Part shown: positions 1 to 9,158 of the stretch, piece after piece | Position numbering within the stretch: the first letter of the stretch is position 1 | Layout: each line of letters starts with the position of its first letter | From: UBA2336 sp964404445 | Lineage (GTDB): Bacteria; Bacteroidota; Bacteroidia; Cytophagales; Cyclobacteriaceae | DNA: 64,000 bases | Direction: 5' to 3' | Assembly: GCA_964404445.1 (NCBI GenBank) | Contig: CAYOJW010000002.1 | Location: 372,001-436,000 of the forward strand | Notes under the pieces: model-generated | Told to the model about the DNA's origin: nothing | Database searches by the model: none | What the model saw: the letters and a program-made list of their open reading frames with translations, nothing else | Position numbers and translations under genes: made by a program

Positions 1-3000
1 ACATTACCTGTTGACGGGTTCGGATATGGTTTATATATCACCACGGATTGATCGGCTGTTACAACAAACGTAATCTCGTACGGTTGGTTGCCGCTGGTAT
101 TGTTCCGGCTATCGCTGGCTTCTACCCGCAAGGTGTAAGTTCCTTCGGGAAGATTACGGGGCTTAAATTCAACACGGAAATCGTCAATAGATGTAGCGGG
201 CGACCACGTTACATCCGAACGGCTAAAATAAACAGGTGTAAACGGACATTCTTCTGTACCACACGGATATTTTAAGAACATCCGCACACCCACGGTATCG
301 GTCTTGAGTAACACACGGTTTTCATCCCACAAGCGCACGGCAATTAACGGGTTGTTCGAAACAAAATCGCCATCCTGTACAAAGCGTCCGTCAATGGTTA
401 CGTTTAACACCGGGTTAAAGACATCGCCCGTTACCTGCAAATGGTTATTCAGTACCAACACGTTGTTGTCGTAATATAATTCAGGCAATACACGCGGGTT
501 AACATACACCGACACATCATTCAGCCCCGGAAACCCATCAGTATCAAATGCAACCTGGAATTCTGTTTGCGTGCCCGGCAAAGGTGCAGGAATCTTTTTT
601 GTATGAGCGCTGGAGGTACGGGAGGTCGTATTAAACAAGCTGTACTGTACGGTGAGCGAATCGCTGAATATTTTTTGCGATATGTTGGCAAAGGCGTAGG
701 TACTGCTCCACACTTCGCCCTGCAACAGATGTTGTTGATCGGTTGACCCCGGATAAATTAACACACCCTCGGGCGCAGGCGTATAGGCTACAACCCAGTT
801 TTTGAGTTGAGGAGCCGTCAGATTAATCTCATCGGTTGCATGAAACACTAATTGCAGGTAAGGATAGACTTCAGCATCTACGCTGGTGAGGTTAAGCTCC
901 GAAGTTATACTGTTTGCGTACAATACAGTTTTGTTTCCGGTTAACGAAATACCCACAACATCGTAAGTAAACACATCGGTTTGCGGAAACTCCGATATGC
1001 GTGCAACAGCCGAAAACTTTTGCCATTCGGTAGCCGGTCCGATGATAGCCGAAGTCATATCGCCCGATGCCAACCGGCCGGTGATGGTGCCTTCTGCCTG
1101 TAAACTTTGCGCATTGGCCGGTGAAATATCTGTACGTTTAATTACTGCCGAGCCGGGTATTGCACCTTTCCGCGCAAAAATCACTACCGGCTCGCCAGCC
1201 TGTAAAACACTTAGTTGTGCAGATGATATTCCTAATTCGCCTAACTTGTTTACAACCGTTGCCGACCAGCTTCCATACCCGGCATTGCCTATCGAAAACA
1301 ACACAACCGAATCGCCCGTAGCCACATTGCTGATGTAATGGATCAGGTTTTTGCCTTCGGCATCGTTTGCCTCGAACTCGGTTGGTAAATAACTTGTGAT
1401 CGCCTCGGGGCGTCTGCCGCAGGCGCGCTTATTGGGATATTGCACATCTACCGGCATGTACGGTATAGTGGTATTGCGGTCGAACGCAATTAAGTTCAAC
1501 GTATTGTTCCGGCATAGCAACTCCGGAAGCGATTGCGTATGAAACTCGGCATTGTTAAGCCGTATTGAAACCTGCGTATGGGGTGTTGCGCTGGCCGCAC
1601 CAAATGTATGTATCGCTACGGTAGTAATAGTTTCCTGCAACTGAAGCATCCGCCCTTCACTGTCTTTCACTAATCCCGAAGTTTCGTTGCCCATGTATTG
1701 CGGAAAGTGAACTTGCGCCCAACCTTCGGGGCCATCTTTAATATAGGTAAACGAACTCATCGTCCAGTCGGCACTTTCGTTGGGGCCGGGTTGGGCAAAC
1801 CGTACCCGCCAGTAATACGCGAGTGTATCGACACCGCTTAACAGGTCGATGGATTGCGTGGCGATTTTTCCGTTTACCGTAAACGTACGCAGGTATGCAC
1901 TGTTAAACGTATCCGTAGTATCAATCTCGATCACGAAATCGCGTGCCACATCTACTATATTTGAACTCTGCACCACTACGTTAGTGGTAAGCGTATTCAC
2001 AATACCAAAACCCTGCGGATATAAACTGCGGGCAGCATTTGACGGAACAAATAAATTAAAAGTGGCTGTATTGTTATCTTCATCCAGTTCACTGATCGCG
2101 TTAAGCGGATCGAGCGTAACCTTAAACACGTTGTTGCCAAAACCCTGCGCCTCGCGCGGAATATTAACCGTTAGGGTGTCCTGGTAAGCTACCGGCCGGT
2201 AAGCCGAATCGTATGTAACCGTTGCGTTGTCGTTCAGTGTGCGCACAACCCTTACACGCAGCGTATCTTCTTTAGTGCGGCCAAAATTCCGGACAATAAT
2301 TTTCAATGCAAACGAATCGCTCAACACGGTAATGGGTTCGGCTGTATAAGATGTGGCATAAACCCGGTCGTTACCGGTTTCGTAATCGGGCTTACGGGCG
2401 CCAAACAACGGTACGGCCGGATCGCCCAATAAAATCATTTGCTGACCCTGCGTAACGTATTGAATGGAGGTGCTTTCGTTGGTGTACTGCCGCACTACCT
2501 CTTTCTGAATGTCGCCTATACCCCGGTAAATGAACGATGAATCAGCATACGCTATGCGGTAAAAAAAATCGGAATACCGCCTGAGGTCGTTTTCACGTGC
2601 AAAAGACGAATTGGCCATAAAGCCTACCGCGCCTTTTGCAGGAGCATTGATCCAGTCTTCGCCATACCGTGTAGTTGTTGCAAAAAACTCACCTGCATTG
2701 CATCCATTAATCAACAGCATGGGGTATTTACCGTTGTTGGCATACCCCAACTCTGCCGCGCTCACAAAACCAATATTAAAATCGTTTTGCGAAGGCGATG
2801 AGTGACCGAAAATAGTAATCAGGTTAAGGCCGTTGTTTACCTTATCGGATATGTTAATAAACTCAAGCTCGCGGCTCCCTTTGGCAATCGCTGAAATTTT
2901 TCCACCGAGGTAATCGGCAGCGGCAATGTTGCCAAAAGTTTGCAGATGATTTTTAAAACGTTCGGGTTCATCGTTATTAATACCGCCACTCAGGTGCAAC

Positions 3001-4685
3001 AGTTCTTTGTTCCACAAGGCATTAAGCGGCTGGCTTTCTTTTTCCTTTACTTTATTCAAATAGGCGGCAACATCCTGCGGAGTGCTGGCCGTAACACGAC
3101 CGGTAGCCACTGCGGGTTCGTAGCCGTTTCCGCGAAGGCCGACCGTAAAATAAATATCCGATGCGGGCATACCGGCCGAAGGCACCAAATCTTTCAATAC
3201 CGTAAACGCAGCACCCGATGGATTACGATGGTAACCATGCACTACATCAAGACCTTTACCTAACAGAAACAGGTATTTCGGATTGCCCTCGTTAAGCATA
3301 TACTGCATAAACCGCCTGATGGCGATGGGTGAAATTTCGCCATAGTTAAACTGGTTGTAAAGCTGATTCATATCCATTACCAGCGTATCGTACCCTCCGC
3401 CCGCTGTTGATGCGCGGTAGTCGGAGTATGCCTTTACCGGGTTAGCATATTGCCCGCCCGGGCGCATCAATACTTTATGACTGATAATTATAAAATCGGC
3501 TTGTGTGTTTATCGGCTTAAACGAAATGCGTTTAACGGAGGGTGTTATGTAGGTGTTGGTCGTCAGAATTTTCCGTGATGTGGCCGTATTGGGTATAACG
3601 GCATTCAGCGTAGTATTTAACGATGCCCCAATAGGCACTACGTTGGCCGGATCGGTAACATCAAACAAACGGGTATTGGCAGCAGGGTTTTGAATGGCGA
3701 TGTATGACTTATTTCCGGCACGTTCGTTTAACCGAAAAAATTTCTCGCCCGCTCCTGCCGCATGAATGGCCTGCGGGTAATTGACTTTTATGTACGAGGC
3801 ACTCAGCCTGTCGGCCGCACCGCCCACACCCAAGGCGCTTACCCGCACCACTAATTTTCCATCTGCACCAATGTCCGACCAGTTAAGTGTGGCAGTTATA
3901 GTTACAGGATTATACCCGTAAAATGTTTGTGTGGCAATGATGCGCGATGGCGCAGAGGCACCAACGGAAACCTGAACCTGGTGCGCAATGTCGGCTCGCC
4001 CCGTAACCTGTATTTCAATGGTTGGGTTGCCATCGGTTGTTACCGTGTTCACGATGTTATCGATGGTATAATCTGCAAACCCACCGTTAACAATCTGCGT
4101 GCCCGTCCAGCCTTCGCCCACATCGAAAAACGAGTATTGTACATAATTGTTTAAGAACGTACGGCCTGTACTGTACTGGCTTGCCAGCATCACGAGTTTT
4201 TCATCGGTGTGCGAAGTTTCAGCGGGTAACCCGCCAACGTTTACTTCCGAAAACGGCTCCATGCGTGAACCCACCTGCACGACTGAGTTCACCGTTAAAA
4301 AATATGCAGTGGTATCGCTGTATATATTATAATACGAGTGTGGTTGTGCGTTAGCCGGCTGGTACAACACGGCATCGCTTTCGCCTGAGTTTTTGATACC
4401 GTAAAACTCAATGTAATCCGTTGAATGAAAAACGCCATCCTGTTCGCCCGCTACCACAATGCGCTGTTCAACACCCCGGTGAAACAACTGTATCAAAAGC
4501 GGGTTTACGGTATTTACCGGGAACCCGGCCTGTTGCAAATCGGTATAGGTAAGCCGGTATAAACCGTTTTTGGCCACCGGTATCTTGTAGTAAACCTGGT
4601 TAGGACGGATCCATTCCTGACCGGTTTGGGCCGATGCCGGCAAGGCAGCAAACAAGGCAAAAAAGCTTAAAATCAAACGTTTCAT
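1..4685 (-). CDS. PorU-like T9SS C25 (gingipain-family) protease, 3' end cut by window
   Basis: One open frame runs from an ATG at 4685 to the window edge (1561 residues visible, C-terminus missing). It starts with a signal peptide (MKRLILSFFALFAALPASAQ). The peptidase C25 core is recognisable: a GHSSPSQNDF segment with the likely catalytic His628 and an INGCNAGEFF segment with the likely catalytic Cys662; the 34-residue spacing resembles the His/Cys pair of gingipains. Long beta-sandwich-like regions follow. The last visible residues, PYPNPSTG at 1553-1560, are the start of a T9SS type A C-terminal sorting domain. Known family role: PorU is the surface sortase that removes sorting domains from T9SS cargo and attaches them to lipopolysaccharide. 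The length (well over the roughly 1160 residues of the P. gingivalis protein) fits the longer second PorU-like paralogue of Bacteroidota, but an ordinary secreted C25 protease is possible. Outer-membrane/surface location inferred. Confidence 0.85.
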   Translation of the reverse strand, partial: MKRLILSFFALFAALPASAQTGQEWIRPNQVYYKIPVAKNGLYRLTYTDLQQAGFPVNTVNPLLIQLFHRGVEQRIVVAGEQDGVFHSTDYIEFYGIKNSGESDAVLYQPANAQPHSYYNIYSDTTAYFLTVNSVVQVGSRMEPFSEVNVGGLPAETSHTDEKLVMLASQYSTGRTFLNNYVQYSFFDVGEGWTGTQIVNGGFADYTIDNIVNTVTTDGNPTIEIQVTGRADIAHQVQVSVGASAPSRIIATQTFYGYNPVTITATLNWSDIGADGKLVVRVSALGVGGAADRLSASYIKVNYPQAIHAAGAGEKFFRLNERAGNKSYIAIQNPAANTRLFDVTDPANVVPIGASLNTTLNAVIPNTATSRKILTTNTYITPSVKRISFKPINTQADFIIISHKVLMRPGGQYANPVKAYSDYRASTAGGGYDTLVMDMNQLYNQFNYGEISPIAIRRFMQYMLNEGNPKYLFLLGKGLDVVHGYHRNPSGAAFTVLKDLVPSAGMPASDIYFTVGLRGNGYEPAVATGRVTASTPQDVAAYLNKVKEKESQPLNALWNKELLHLSGGINNDEPERFKNHLQTFGNIAAADYLGGKISAIAKGSRELEFINISDKVNNGLNLITIFGHSSPSQNDFNIGFVSAAELGYANNGKYPMLLINGCNAGEFFATTTRYGEDWINAPAKGAVGFMANSSFARENDLRRYSDFFYRIAYADSSFIYRGIGDIQKEVVRQYTNESTSIQYVTQGQQMILLGDPAVPLFGARKPDYETGNDRVYATSYTAEPITVLSDSFALKIIVRNFGRTKEDTLRVRVVRTLNDNATVTYDSAYRPVAYQDTLTVNIPREAQGFGNNVFKVTLDPLNAISELDEDNNTATFNLFVPSNAARSLYPQGFGIVNTLTTNVVVQSSNIVDVARDFVIEIDTTDTFNSAYLRTFTVNGKIATQSIDLLSGVDTLAYYWRVRFAQPGPNESADWTMSSFTYIKDGPEGWAQVHFPQYMGNETSGLVKDSEGRMLQLQETITTVAIHTFGAASATPHTQVSIRLNNAEFHTQSLPELLCRNNTLNLIAFDRNTTIPYMPVDVQYPNKRACGRRPEAITSYLPTEFEANDAEGKNLIHYISNVATGDSVVLFSIGNAGYGSWSATVVNKLGELGISSAQLSVLQAGEPVVIFARKGAIPGSAVIKRTDISPANAQSLQAEGTITGRLASGDMTSAIIGPATEWQKFSAVARISEFPQTDVFTYDVVGISLTGNKTVLYANSITSELNLTSVDAEVYPYLQLVFHATDEINLTAPQLKNWVVAYTPAPEGVLIYPGSTDQQHLLQGEVWSSTYAFANISQKIFSDSLTVQYSLFNTTSRTSSAHTKKIPAPLPGTQTEFQVAFDTDGFPGLNDVSVYVNPRVLPELYYDNNVLVLNNHLQVTGDVFNPVLNVTIDGRFVQDGDFVSNNPLIAVRLWDENRVLLKTDTVGVRMFLKYPCGTEECPFTPVYFSRSDVTWSPATSIDDFRVEFKPRNLPEGTYTLRVEASDSRNNTSGNQPYEITFVVTADQSVVIYKPYPNPSTGN

Positions 4686-4796
4686 GCAGAAACCAGTCAC
4701 CCAAAAAGAATTAACACGCAATATACACAAAGCTGTTTGTGCCCTTGATACGCGAAGGCGATTTAAAGTAAGAGGCCGACATCCTTAGAATAGCAT

Positions 4797-4804
4797 TATC
4801 TTTG
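4797..4804 (+). promoter_or_regulatory. Candidate Bacteroidota -7 promoter box (TATCTTTG)
   Basis: TATCTTTG matches the Bacteroidota TAnnTTTG -7 consensus and lies 23 nt before the TTG start of the sulfotransferase-like gene, in the spacer it shares with the divergent protease. No clear -33 TTG was found at the expected distance. Confidence 0.5.
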
Positions 4805-4827
4805 AAACCGGTTCATAGTTTTATAGT

Positions 4828-5694
4828 TTGAAAAAATACTTCCGGCTCATTATACGCATCGTCAAACAGGGGAAACTCCGTGCCCGCGAACAAAATTTTA
4901 ATGACGAACGGCAGAAAAGTTTAGAAAGCCTGGCAGACTTTGTTCCTGAGCAATTCAAAAAAAGAGAACAACTGCCTGTCAAAAAAAAGAATAGCATTGT
5001 TCAAAACTTAGTTGGTCAATTAGCTTTTATAAAAGCTTCGCTTACGCTGAAAGGAGGGCACCTCACGGCACAAAACCTGGCGTATGTGCGCATCCCAAAA
5101 TCGGGAAACACATCACTCAGTTATGCCTTGCTCATGCATCGCTATAAAGCGCTCGAACAACAAGAAATTACCGATGAGCAAATTAATTTTTTAGCCGATG
5201 TAAACCTCCGGCCTGCCGCACACGCAAAAGAAGCATCGTTTTTTACCGTTGTACGCGATCCCTTTAAACGGCTGGTATCGGTCTATCGCGATTTTTTTGA
5301 AACGCCACACACATCGTTTATCTATGACGATTACCTGTTCGGTATTTTGCCGCAACACCTCACCTTTGCAGAGTTTGTTGATCGCGTTAGCATGATCCCC
5401 GACCGACTGAAAGACCAGCACCTCAAACCTCAGTATTTGTTTCTGAAACCGTACGAACAACGTGGCATACGGGTAACCCTATACAAGTTAGAGGAAACCG
5501 AAAACCTGAAAAATTTTCTGGCACACCATCATCTCACACTGCCTCATCGGAATAAAAGCGGTGAAGCGTACGACTTCACCCAATATTATACAACCGAAAC
5601 CCTTCGTGTAGCCTATACCCTGTACAAAACCGACATCCATACATTTAATTATTATGAGGCTTACGAACAGCTAAAATCGCGGGTTTTAGTATAA
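4828..5694 (+). CDS. Sulfotransferase-family protein (carbohydrate sulfotransferase-like)
   Basis: The 288-residue protein carries the two PAPS-binding elements of the sulfotransferase fold: a P-loop-like IPKSGNTSL at residues 89-97 (5'-phosphosulfate loop, as in Golgi-type sulfotransferases) and VVRDPFKRLVSVY at 141-153 (3'-phosphate-binding segment with the RDP motif). No signal peptide; the N-terminal 60 residues are basic and helical. The start is TTG at 4828: the in-frame stop at 4816 excludes any longer form and no ATG occurs before the P-loop. It presumably transfers sulfate from PAPS to a surface glycan or other acceptor, but the acceptor cannot be read from sequence. It stands alone between a divergent protease gene and a PadR gene. 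Confidence 0.75.
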   Translation: MKKYFRLIIRIVKQGKLRAREQNFNDERQKSLESLADFVPEQFKKREQLPVKKKNSIVQNLVGQLAFIKASLTLKGGHLTAQNLAYVRIPKSGNTSLSYALLMHRYKALEQQEITDEQINFLADVNLRPAAHAKEASFFTVVRDPFKRLVSVYRDFFETPHTSFIYDDYLFGILPQHLTFAEFVDRVSMIPDRLKDQHLKPQYLFLKPYEQRGIRVTLYKLEETENLKNFLAHHHLTLPHRNKSGEAYDFTQYYTTETLRVAYTLYKTDIHTFNYYEAYEQLKSRVLV

Positions 5695-5894
5695 CCGACT
5701 GTTCAAAAGTGTTCACTCTTTCCCGAAAAACTGTTCATTTTTGCAATTCACGGGCAGGGTAATCCATCCAAATTATTCACTATAAAAAATTATTTATTTG
5801 ATTATCAGCATATTACAAAACAGTAAAATTTTTAGCACACTACTTGGTATTGCCCAGTACACTGGCACGGCAACGTGCGGTTTAACGAAACACT

Positions 5895-6227
5895 ATGGAC
5901 CTGGAAAACACACAAGTACAGATGAGGAAGGGTATTCTGGAATATTGCATCCTGAATATCATTGCGCGCGGTGAGGTGTACGCATCAAATATGATCGATG
6001 AACTTACTTCGGCCAAAATGATTGTTGTAGAAGGCACCCTCTACCCTATTCTTACACGCCTGAAAAACTCGGGCTTGCTCGAATACAAATGGGTTGAGTC
6101 GAAATCGGGGCCGCCACGCAAATACTATAAACTCACCGACAAGGGTGCGAAGTTCTTAGAAAAGCTTACCGAAACATGGGAAGAGCTGATCCACTCAACC
6201 GAGATGATTACTTCACGCAACAACTAA
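5895..6227 (+). CDS. PadR-family transcriptional regulator
   Basis: This 110-residue protein has the PadR winged-helix pattern: an N-terminal helix ending in KGILEYCILNII, a GxVYAS.MIDEL helix-turn-helix, the EGTLYPILTRLKNSGLLEYKW recognition-helix/wing region, and a GPPRKYYKLTDKG wing followed by a C-terminal dimerisation helix. PadR proteins are dimeric repressors. It sits 33 nt upstream of a double-PspC membrane protein on the same strand. PadR genes next to PspC-domain genes are a recurring arrangement in Bacteroidota, so autoregulation of this two-gene unit is a reasonable inference, with the effector unknown. Confidence 0.9.
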   Translation: MDLENTQVQMRKGILEYCILNIIARGEVYASNMIDELTSAKMIVVEGTLYPILTRLKNSGLLEYKWVESKSGPPRKYYKLTDKGAKFLEKLTETWEELIHSTEMITSRNN

Positions 6228-6260
6228 AGCCTCATTTACCTAACACTGACTTACAGTATC

Positions 6261-8630
6261 ATGAAAAAAAATATCAGCATCAACATCAGCGGCATTATCT
6301 TCCACATCGAAGAAGACGGGTACGAGGTTCTCAAAAAATATCTCGACTCCATTCACAAATACTTCTCGTCTTTCGAAGATAGCAGCGAAATCCTGTCGGA
6401 CATTGAAAGCCGCATTGCCGAAATATTTTTAAGCAAGCTGAACGAAGGCAAGCAAATTATTACGGCCGAAGACGTAAACGCCCTCGTAACCACGATGGGT
6501 AGCGTAAACGACTTTAAAGCGGTAGAAGAAGAGAAAGAACAAGCCGAAGCCGAACCGGAAACAGAAACCGGTAACCAGCGCAGCAACTACCAGCATACAG
6601 CAGCCAAACAATTATACCGCGATCAAAACCGTAAAATAATGGGTGGTGTTTGCGCGGGCTTAGCCAACTACTTTAACATTGATGCCGTATGGGTGCGCGT
6701 GTTTTTTGCCCTGTTAACTGCGGCCTGGGGTTTGGGCGTGCTGGCCTACATCATCATGTGGATTGCCATTCCCGGCTCATATACATTAGAAGAGCCGGGC
6801 GTTAGCCGCAAACTTTTCCGTGACAACGAACGCAAGGTTATCGGAGGGGTTTCGGGCGGACTGGCCGCTTACTTTGGGTTTGATATTATCGTAATCCGCG
6901 TTCTGTTTGTGATCTTCACTGTCTTCTGGGGATTTGGATTAATCGTTTACATCGTGCTATGGATTGTGTGCCCACCGGCAGTATCGATCACCGATAAAAT
7001 GGAAATGCAGGGCGAACCCGTAACGCTTTCGAACATCGAATCGAACCTGAAAAAAAATTTAAACCTGAAGGAAGATGAAGAAAACGTATTCGTCAAGATA
7101 TTGCTCTTCCCGTTCCGTTTAATCGGTATGATCTTAACCGGGCTGGGCAAGCTCATCTACCCACTGGTAGATGTAGTTCGCGTACTGATTGGCGTATTCA
7201 TTGCCATTATGGGTCTGAGCATGGTATTAACCGTATTGATTTTTAGCGGCATTGTGTTCGGGTTAATCTCGGGATCATTCGTACCGTTACACTTAGGCGT
7301 ACCCATCAACGAAGCTTCGCTGCCCATCGAGGCCATGAGCCGCGCCATACCTCCGGTAACGATGGCCGCAGCATTTATCGGCTCCATACTGCCCGGAATT
7401 TTTGTGTTGCTGTTGGGCATATCGGTTATTGCCAAACGTATTGTGTTCAGTGCCGTGGTGGGCTGGTCGGTATTTGCTTTGTTCATTGTAAGCTTATTAG
7501 TGCTGAGCTTCACGATCCCGAAAATCGTTTATGCCTTTAAAGAAGAAAGCGAGCTTAAAACAGAAAACCTGTACCCGATTGCACATCCGCGTGTTGTGTT
7601 CCAGCTAAAAGAAACCGGATTGGATGAATACATGCGACCGCGCGTATATCTGCACGGATATGAAGGCACTGAAATAAAAGTAGTCACGGCAATCGAATCG
7701 CAGGGTTACAGCAAACAGATTGCCATTGAAAACGCCCGGATGGTGGATTACCATGTTACGTTACAGGACTCCGTCTTACTGTTCGACTCAAACCTGAAAT
7801 TCAAGCCCGATGGAATTTTCAGAGGGCAACGGGCAGAGGTTAACGTGTATGTACCGTATGATTACCCGGTTAACATCGATCGTGAATTCAGGATCATGGG
7901 CAATTATTATTCAGGCAACAATGCGTTCAGGGGCAACACCTGGACCATCACCAAAGAAAACAAAAAACTTACCTGTTTAAGTTGCCCGATAATCGAAAAG
8001 AACAAAAAAGAATTAGAAACCGAGCGCATCAATAATTTGAGCGATTACACCGAACTTGAAATCAACGGAATGTTTGACGTTACCATCCAGCAGCAATCGG
8101 ATACACATTCGGTATCGATTACAGGATCGGAACACGAAGAGAAAAAATATACCGTTACTCAGGTTGGAAAAAAACTGTTGATCGAATACAAAAGCAAAAA
8201 GAACTACAACTGGAAAGACAACCCGCTTAACTTCGACAAAACAGAAATAAGCATAACCCTGCCCGAACTGGAACGCATTAAGCTAAAAGGTGCCGGCCAG
8301 GTAAGGATAAAAGATTTCACCGTGGAAGACTTGGACATTGAAATAGTTGGGGCCGTAACCATGCGGGGCGATATACAAGCCAATCGCATAACAGCCAACC
8401 TTACCGGGGCATCGCAATTAGAGCTTAACGGAACCGGCCAGGCATTGAACGCCCACATAGAGGGTGCCTCTGGCCTCAAAGCTTTCGACTTTCCGGTACA
8501 AAATGCCTCGGTAGAAACCATCGGCATTTCGGCTGCCAAAGTAAAAGTGAGCGGCCGGTTAGAAATGAAAGAAGGCATAGGCGGAAAAATCAGCTATCTG
8601 GGCGATCCCTCAGAAATCATAAAAGAGTAA
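6261..8630 (+). CDS. Double PspC-domain membrane protein with C-terminal DUF2807-like domain
   Basis: The 789-residue protein has an N-terminal soluble segment (1-85), an acidic linker, two consecutive PspC domains (about 118-172 and 184-239, each with a K-MGGVCAGLA- or K-IGGVSGGLA-type opening and a hydrophobic hairpin), then several membrane helices (about 275-425) and a long extracytoplasmic part. Residues about 590-775 (ELEINGMFDVTI, LKGAGQVRIKDF, LTGASQLELNGTG) read as a DUF2807 right-handed beta-helix. PspC relates to envelope-stress sensing in Proteobacteria; the family role in Bacteroidota is not established. It follows the PadR gene by 33 nt and probably shares its promoter. The start is the ATG at 6261, giving MKKNISINISG. 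Confidence 0.85.
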   Translation: MKKNISINISGIIFHIEEDGYEVLKKYLDSIHKYFSSFEDSSEILSDIESRIAEIFLSKLNEGKQIITAEDVNALVTTMGSVNDFKAVEEEKEQAEAEPETETGNQRSNYQHTAAKQLYRDQNRKIMGGVCAGLANYFNIDAVWVRVFFALLTAAWGLGVLAYIIMWIAIPGSYTLEEPGVSRKLFRDNERKVIGGVSGGLAAYFGFDIIVIRVLFVIFTVFWGFGLIVYIVLWIVCPPAVSITDKMEMQGEPVTLSNIESNLKKNLNLKEDEENVFVKILLFPFRLIGMILTGLGKLIYPLVDVVRVLIGVFIAIMGLSMVLTVLIFSGIVFGLISGSFVPLHLGVPINEASLPIEAMSRAIPPVTMAAAFIGSILPGIFVLLLGISVIAKRIVFSAVVGWSVFALFIVSLLVLSFTIPKIVYAFKEESELKTENLYPIAHPRVVFQLKETGLDEYMRPRVYLHGYEGTEIKVVTAIESQGYSKQIAIENARMVDYHVTLQDSVLLFDSNLKFKPDGIFRGQRAEVNVYVPYDYPVNIDREFRIMGNYYSGNNAFRGNTWTITKENKKLTCLSCPIIEKNKKELETERINNLSDYTELEINGMFDVTIQQQSDTHSVSITGSEHEEKKYTVTQVGKKLLIEYKSKKNYNWKDNPLNFDKTEISITLPELERIKLKGAGQVRIKDFTVEDLDIEIVGAVTMRGDIQANRITANLTGASQLELNGTGQALNAHIEGASGLKAFDFPVQNASVETIGISAAKVKVSGRLEMKEGIGGKISYLGDPSEIIKE

Positions 8631-8643
8631 GTAACCTAACAGA

Positions 8644-8675
8644 CTGGTGTTGCGTAGATATACCCGCAACACCAG
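8644..8675 (+). terminator. Hairpin after the PspC gene (possible terminator)
   Basis: An 11-bp perfect stem CTGGTGTTGCG (8644-8654) / CGCAACACCAG (8665-8675) encloses a 10-nt loop, 14 nt after the stop of the PspC gene. There is no T-tract, so it is a termination or mRNA-end stabilising hairpin rather than a classical intrinsic terminator. Confidence 0.5.
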
Positions 8676-8704
8676 CCATTTAAACCACCAAAACCCACTA
8701 AACC

Positions 8705-8773
8705 ATGCTACTGATTTTGTTAATAGCCGCCATTTTGTTCTTCATCGGCAAGTTTATTGGCCTGTTGTTCTGA
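8705..8773 (+). CDS. Possible 22-residue single-helix membrane peptide
   Basis: A tiny frame from ATG 8705 to TGA encodes a 22-residue peptide that is almost entirely a transmembrane helix (MLLILLIAAILFFIGKF...). It follows the PspC gene in the same direction, behind a hairpin. No ribosome binding site is apparent, but Bacteroidota genes often lack one. It could be a small membrane protein or a chance frame in an intergenic region; the strict hydrophobic pattern is the only support. Confidence 0.3.
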   Translation: MLLILLIAAILFFIGKFIGLLF

Positions 8774-8813
8774 ATAGAATAAAATAGGCAAATAAGAACA
8801 TCTACTTTCAGTC

Positions 8814-9045
8814 TTAAACCACATAGATACATAGGTATTGTCGGCACCGCAGAAAGGCTTAGTACAATATTACATCATCGCTATTGTGGTTTTTGCTTGT
8901 GCCAAAGGCATGGATGCCCACAAAACTTAGCGACCTGTTCGTTTCAGCAAAGCATAATCCCGCCCCGATAGCTATCGGGGCGGGGCACATAGCTGTAAGT
9001 CCCAGATAATGAATCAATAACAAGCTATGTGTCTATGTGGTTTAA
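8814..9045. repeat. Intergenic inverted-repeat element, copy 1 (232 bp)
   Basis: The element is bounded by 21-bp inverted repeats with one mismatch: AAACCACATAGATACATAG read inward from 8816 and its complement CTATGTGTCTATGTGGTTT ending at 9043. A second element with the same ends is at 17466-17586. It has no coding capacity. Its interior includes a 26-bp perfect GC-rich palindrome centred on 8971/8972. It fills most of the gene-free stretch 8774-9158; nothing else was recognised there. Confidence 0.7.
8959..8984. repeat. 26-bp perfect GC-rich palindrome
   Basis: CCCGCCCCGATAG is followed directly by its exact complement CTATCGGGGCGGG, giving a 26-bp palindrome without a spacer. It lies inside the 232-bp inverted-repeat element, in otherwise AT-richer DNA. 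It looks like a REP-type palindromic unit nested in a larger repeat. Confidence 0.7.
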
Positions 9046-9158
9046 AAATAATGGTCAGTTTTTCAGAACTTGCAACGGATACACATTAATTGAAATATTT
9101 TTTTTAAAGCCACGCAACCCCTGGCACCGTATTGGCATCTTACAGGTGAATCGTTTCA

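Noticed and set aside
997..4332. Several plus-strand open frames of 60-113 residues
   Set aside because: All lie opposite the continuous PorU-like frame, which has signal peptide, catalytic motifs and sorting domain.
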